Source: Kryptolebias marmoratus
Lineage: Eukaryota; Chordata; Actinopteri; Cyprinodontiformes; Rivulidae
Length of the DNA stretch: 64,000 bases
Reading direction: 5' to 3'
Assembly (NCBI RefSeq): GCF_001649575.2
Contig: NC_051449.1
Span: forward strand, 18,542,487-18,606,486
In this document: positions 58,867-64,000 of the stretch, piece by piece
Position numbering within the stretch: position 1 is the first letter of the stretch
Layout: each line of letters begins with the position of its first letter
Made by a program: the position numbers and the translations under genes
The notes under the pieces: model-generated
Seen by the model: only the letters and a program-made list of their open reading frames with translations
Databases searched by the model: none
What the model was told of the DNA's origin: nothing

Positions 58867-61414
58867 TCATTCGCTGACCTCCAGCGAGGTGATGGCTTGC
58901 AGCTCAGTGGAGAACCTCTCTCTGAGGTCTTTGTTGGCCTGCAGGAAGTCCTGCAGCCTCCTCAGCTGCTCCGTGTCCTGAGGAACGCACCAGACCGCAT
59001 CAGTCAGGGCGACGGGACGAGACTCGAGCGTTTAAACGTGCTTGTCCTTTCCTACCTGAGGCTTTGCGTCGACCTCATCCTCGGCGGCAGCGTGCAGACA
59101 CGCCTGCAGCACTTCCTGCAGCAGCTCGGCTTCCCATTGGCTGACTGACTCAGCGCTGGCCTCCAGTCGGCTGACAGGGTCCGACTCCGATCCAGGCAAC
59201 AAGCCGGCAGAGTCCATCCGGTCTACGCCCAAGACGCATATAGACAGATCGATGCTCAGCATCTGCACAGGAAATAAAAAAAAGAGTAAGTGTCCAGAAC
59301 ACCCTTCACAGCCGAGTGTCCAACAGTGGACGGACTGCTGCAGCTGCAGCGGGACGCAAAGATGCTCACATCTTCTATCCGTTGTCCAACGTCGGCCATG
59401 TGGGGAACGTCCCGACTGAGCTGCTGCACGAACTGTTTCAGAGTGCTGCCGTACCGTCTGAGCCACTCGTCCTTCATCCGAAACTCACCCGAGTGCATCA
59501 ACTCATTCCTGTACTGGATCACCTGGAGGCACAAGCGTTTGGAGTTCTGTCCTCATTAGAACATTGTACTGACCTCCATCCGTTTCTGTTGCTTCACCCA
59601 GACCCCAAACCTACCCTTAACCGTTACCATAATCAACACGTCACCCTAACCTAAACACAACTAACACCTGAGCCCCAAACCACACCCCCAACCCAAAAAC
59701 GCTGCCCTGCTGTAATAGGACCAGAATTTGGTCCTCATAGCGTCCACGCGTCCTTACAAGGTCAATATTATAGCATAACAAGTCCTAAAAAGATAACAGA
59801 CAAGTATACACACACACATTGCAAAATATTAAGTTTATGGAAACTGGAGGAGACCAGAGAACAAAATGACATCAGCGTTAAGCTTGACTTCCTCCACTCA
59901 TTGGAGCATTATGAAACAGGCATCTAAAGTATTTTTTTATGTAAAGAAATGACATTTTAGCTTGTGACGCCCATCAGTCACAGAGGTGTTCGTACTGTTA
60001 ACCACCGAGCAGCAGTTTGTTGGTCCTTCCAGTTTTAAACAGGAAGCAACACAGGTCCGTCAGGGTGACGGCAAGCCCGGTTCTGATAAACAGCTTGCAA
60101 GTAGCCTCCGACAATCAAGGCTTTAAGCCTCACCAACGAGAACCGAAGACACCAAAGCAGCAGCCGGGAAAGGTCAGCCTATAGGAGCGCCTACCTGTCT
60201 CACCAGCTTGGGCTCCACGGAGCAGAAACATGTACAGTAGTTGATCAGGTTGAGCAGGGCGGACGCATCGCACTGATCAGCCCCCCTGACTTTGGCCTGA
60301 CCTCGGGGCATGTAGGCCTGAGGAGAGACACACACCATGTGGCCCAAATCAGTGAGAAAAAAAGCACAAAAAACTCAAATTCTATCAATTTCAGATTTTC
60401 TTGTTAACTTCATATGAATACTGTTGGTGTTCTTTTTTTTTTTTTTTTTTTTTTACACGCTGCATGATTAAAAAAAAACAAAAACCTTTAAATTCCTTTT
60501 TCAGATACTTTAACCGAAAGCTTTTACTTTAATCCGGTAAAACAACGAGAAAAGCATCTCGTCAGGCGGCTCAGGTCCACATAGGTCGAGTGTTTCTTCT
60601 TCACACGACACTACTGAAAGATATGACTCATTTCTGTAAGAAACGCACTGCCTTTTGGTTAGTTTTGATGATTTCTTTTTCATGTAAACATCTCAAATGG
60701 ACAGCAGAGACACTCTGCAGCACTAATATGTTTCTGTTTGTGATTCAGATTTAAACAGTCTAAGATGTTTAGGACGGATTTCAGTTGTTTTCCGAGACAT
60801 TTGTGATCCCGTGCAGTGATACTCACTAATGCAGCGCCGCCTTAGGGACACTCAGTATGGGTTATTGTTTCTTCGACCCTTTTGTGAGCTGAAATTTCCT
60901 CAAGCGGGACAAAAGACAAAGCACCTATTCCTCTGGGGGGAGTGTGTGTGTGTGTGTGCTACCTTGGCCAGCTCCCAGTGGTCCGTCCTCCAGTGAGGGG
61001 GGAAGCAGTTGGCCCAGTTGATGGTGGCATCGGGCTGCCTGTGGTGCCTCAGGATGACCTTCTGCCACTCTGAGCACACCCTGCACGGGGAGGAGAGCTG
61101 CAGATCCAGGAACACAGTTATGCGATCGGAGTAAACACAGCCAAGGTTGATTGCGAGGCTGCCAAAACAGCCTAAAAGCAAAACAAAACACAGTGATGTG
61201 ATGATACCTTATTCCCTGTTGGTTTGCAGCTGGATGTGTGGCACGGGGTCCGCAGCAGAGTGTGCTGGTTGAGCAGATCTTTGTGGAAAGCCCTCATCTG
61301 GTGGTCGGTGAACGGGTGGAGGCCATCCTTCAGTATGATCAGACACCGACCTGCTTTCAGCCAGTTCTTGTACTCCCTGTCATTCAGACGGGCCGTCAGC
61401 TCCTCTCGGACCAT
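58867..61414 (-). CDS. cxorf38: CXorf38 homologue (protein of unknown function)
   Basis: Six minus-strand exons join in frame, all at phase 0: 61208-61414, 60963-61097, 60195-60317, 59370-59522, 59056-59262 and 58867-58977 (TGA). The product is 311 aa; human CXorf38 is 319. Shared landmarks in order are [15 protein letters not shown] at the N-terminus, [21 protein letters not shown] followed by [49 protein letters not shown], and a C-terminal helical stretch around [18 protein letters not shown]. Two Cys of the CxxC pair (CRVC) and a later Cys (WANC) might bind a metal; that is inference. Function is unknown in any species I know of. The ATG is in GAGATGGTCC. A MITE is inserted 143 bases upstream. 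Confidence 0.9.
59560..59830. repeat. Interspersed repeat in the CXorf38 intron
   Basis: It runs from TCCTCATTAGAACATTGTAC, through CCCTTAACC- and CCCTAACC-rich sequence, to GGACCAGAATTTGGTCCTCA and GTCCTTACAAGGTCAATA. It resembles a common short fish DNA repeat. Confidence 0.5.
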
Positions 61415-61556
61415 CTCCGCTTTACTTCCTGGATGGGGGCAGACGCGACAAACACAGGGGGGCGGGGCAAGTTCAGAGTCCGTGTGCAGTACCCGCCGCG
61501 GCCACAGGGTGGTGCTGCGGCCTTTGTTACTGCGCTCTGGTGAGGAGGCTGTAGAG

Positions 61557-61770
61557 CAGGGGTGTCCAATCCTGGTCCTCGAGGGCCACCATCCTGCATG
61601 TTTTACTTGTTTCTCTGCTTCAACACATCTGATTTGAATCAATGGGTGATTAACAGGCTTCTGCAGAACAGGAAGAGGTAATTTAACCTCTGAATCAGGT
61701 GTGTTGGAGCAGGGAAACAAGGAAAGCGTGCAGGATAGTGGCCCTCGAGGACCAGGATTGGACACCCCTG
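61557..61770. mobile_element. hAT-type MITE with perfect 8-bp target duplication
   Basis: The ends are CAGGGGTGTCCAATCCTGG and CCAGGATTGGACACCCCTG, perfect inverses, and the family arms follow. The flanks are CTGTAGAG on both sides (61549-61556 and 61771-61778), which shows the insertion borders and hAT-type transposition. It is the best-bounded copy of the family. Confidence 0.9.
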
Positions 61771-61899
61771 CTGTAGAGCATCTGTGTCACAGTTCAGGGT
61801 TAAGAAGGGGGAAGCTGCTCAGTAAAGGTGACACCATTAGAGAAACATGGAGACAATCCTCTGCTTCAGGCAGTAAAGCTACTGCAGGTGAAAATAGAA

Positions 61900-63400
61900 A
61901 ATGATTTTGTGAAACTCTTTACAGGTACTCCTGAGGGTCTGGTCTGCAGATCCTCTGGTAGCTCCCCTGTCTTCCCTGGAGATCATTTTGGTAAATGTTG
62001 GAGTGGAGCCATTTTTATATTTCAGCTGGGAGTGAAGCTATATGTCAGAAACGGCTCAGAAAATCTGCTTTGCTCTCATCCTCATCTTCAGGTCGAAGAC
62101 AGGATGAGTGCATTAAACATTTTTATTCTTTAATACTTACACGAACAACCCTTTGAGGACATTTTCTTCCATATAATAACAGTAAGGACTTATTTAACTG
62201 TATGTAAGATTGAATCTGATCTGATCTTCTTTACGTATGTTTTTACACAAATCTTTCTGGCTCCAGTAGGAAACCACCAAAAGAACCCCGGTGCTGTTTG
62301 GTCAACTGGACCGCCGTTCTTTCATCACGCTGGCTGTCGGAGGATGTCTTTAGGACCCGGTTTCACTGGCAGCCACTCAAACCTTCAGCCGGACTTCAGC
62401 TCATATTGTTGCTTTAGTTTAGAAGCATTTATAGAAATGGACACGGCGGTTGTTTTTTCTGAGCCTCGTGATTAAAGCCGATCCCTGTCGAATCTACACA
62501 CGCCTCTGAGGCCGCATTGCCTCCATTTGACGACTGATTTTAGGGATAATATTTAGTGTCCGTGCGGCGCTTGGCTGCATTCAGTTAGGACAAATAGCAG
62601 CCTGGCGCTCCATCTGAGCAGAATCCCCATAAGACGTATTTTAAGGGTAGCGCGTTTCAGCAAAACGTTCCCTCTGAGGTCGTTTTCTCCAGACTGAGAA
62701 TATCTGAAACGATCCTCCAACCAGCTACTTTTGGCAGTAATAATGGGCTGTTTTTGTTGAAGTGGTTCATGTTTTTTTTCGGACTTTGGAGAATTGTTTT
62801 ATTACGACTATACAAGATATTTGTTGTCTTTCTTAAAACATTTGATTTGCTTCAGAAGTGAAGTAATTCCTGACTTGCTGCTCCTCTCTCCTCCCCACGC
62901 TGCTGCTCTGCTCCTCTTTCTTCCTCCTCCAGCCGCTCGCCTCTTCTCCCATCACCTCCTCGCTCCTGCTCCTGCTCAGCTCTGAATTTAAATGAGGAAA
63001 ATTGACAAAGAAAACCATTAAAGTGAAGTGAAAGCACCTGGTGGCACTTCTGACGGCACATGCGCAAAACCCACAATTAACTTGACCCAGCCTGGCAATC
63101 CAATTTAGCACGTTTATACCAAGAAATTCAATTAGGATTGGATTAACAATAAGTTAAGGTGCTTAAATATCTGCATGGTCTTAGCACATCAGCCAGTTTT
63201 TACTCTCATTATTGATGCTGGACGTACCTTTTGAAGATATGCGCAAGCTTCCTCTTTTTTGCTTTGCGCATTATGATAATCTCCGAAGCCTCACTATTTA
63301 AAGGAAATCTATTTTTTTCAACATTAAACTGGAAACTGGAAAAAGGACAAAAAAGGACAACATTTAAGAGTTATTAAATAAACTTTAGGTGTTCTTGTGT
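61900..63400. other. Right-hand spacer with no recognised gene
   Basis: No splice-linked coding segments were found. A pyrimidine-rich CTCCTC stretch lies at 62880-62975. Confidence 0.4.
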
Positions 63401-63439
63401 TCCCTGCTAAATGCCTAAAGGACCAGTTTTAGGTTAAAA

Positions 63440-63700
63440 AAAACCCTGCTAGCTAAACATTTCTGTTAGCTGCTAACAGCTCTGGTTAGCTAAATCAGCT
63501 AGCAAAAATATTTGCTAAAATTGACACATAGCCACATAAAACCCATTTCTGGCTATAAAATCTTGGTTATTGTGTTAGTTAAAAGTAGAATATGTTAGCT
63601 GTGGATATATAACAAATGTTAGCAAATAAAAAAAGGGGTAGGTGGAAACTTGCTAGCTGAAAGAGCTTGCTAAGCTAAATGTTAGCTTTGTTAGCCTAAA
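63440..63700. repeat. GTTAGC/GCTAGC-rich low-complexity stretch
   Basis: Many short GCTAGC, GTTAGC and GCTAAA words recur irregularly (for example GTTAGCTGCTAACAGC, AATCAGCTAGC). A smaller cluster lies at 14420-14450. Confidence 0.7.
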
Positions 63701-63867
63701 TTCTGCTGGATGTGCAAATTACTAGGTTAAAAAGATACTCTACTTTCAAACTGAACCTACCAGATTTAGCACAATTAGCATACACGGCTGAGTATTTGTC
63801 CCAGTTTACAACTATCTGAGAGCTAATGAAGGTGAAGGGGCAATAATGTATTTGCCTGTTGATGTAC

Positions 63868-64000
63868 AGGTGCTGGTCATAAAATTAGAATATCATGAAA
63901 AAGTAGATTGATTTCAGTAATTCCATTTAAAAAGTGAAACTTGTATATTATATTCATACATTACATACAAACTCATATATTTCAAATGTTTATTTTGTTT
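63868..64000 (+). mobile_element. DNA transposon terminus, cut by the window edge
   Basis: It starts ACAGGTGCTGGTCATAAAAT and continues TAGAATATCATGAAAAAGTA and AAAAGTGAAACTTGTATATT, the end of a widespread fish Tc1/mariner-like repeat. Confidence 0.6.

Overview
The window is vertebrate genomic DNA, almost certainly from a teleost fish. Genes are split into many short exons with GT/AG borders. Introns and spacers are full of fish-type DNA transposons (Tc1/mariner, hAT MITEs) and LINE ends, and a caspase gene joins a CARD to a caspase-8-type protease, an arrangement known from fishes. There is one 46-base assembly gap (10122-10167).

Left part, 1-17 kb: the 3' half of mcm6 (+), a small gene for a membrane-anchored protein of unknown function (+, 3464-6445), and tmbim1 (-, 7316-11069) with a probable non-coding first exon near 16.7-16.9 kb. 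The long tmbim1 first intron holds a Tc1/mariner relic and a hAT-like element with a second transposon nested inside it.

Middle part, 17-39 kb: three minus-strand genes. casp8 has two death-effector domains and a caspase domain (20997-30489). catip is a cilia/actin gene (32511-35790). The third is a CARD-containing caspase-8 paralogue (36597-38186). A tRNA-Glu(CTC) gene and a broken histone H3 copy follow.

Right part, 39-64 kb: a repeat-rich spacer with a 415-bp Tc1-type MITE; a type I cytokine receptor (+, coding exons to 48149); a relic duplicate of that gene's 3' end near 51.0-51.3 kb; an SH2D1A/SH2D1B-like SH2 adaptor (-, 52598-57016); and a CXorf38 homologue (-, 58867-61414).

Neighbours do not form operons. 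Several are immune or cell-death genes: two initiator caspases recruited through different adaptor domains, a JAK-type cytokine receptor and a SAP-family adaptor. In human, mcm6, tmbim1, casp8 and catip orthologues lie on chromosome 2q, and the SH2D1A and CXorf38 orthologues lie on the X, so the window joins two human synteny groups. The points most worth checking are a His in place of the conserved first Asp of the TMBIM pH-sensor pair, a QACQN active-site motif and a triplicated QED repeat in casp8, the intron difference between the two caspases, several well-bounded transposons, and the duplicated receptor 3' end. Exon borders were read by eye from splice signals, reading-frame continuity and family resemblance; no alignment was run.
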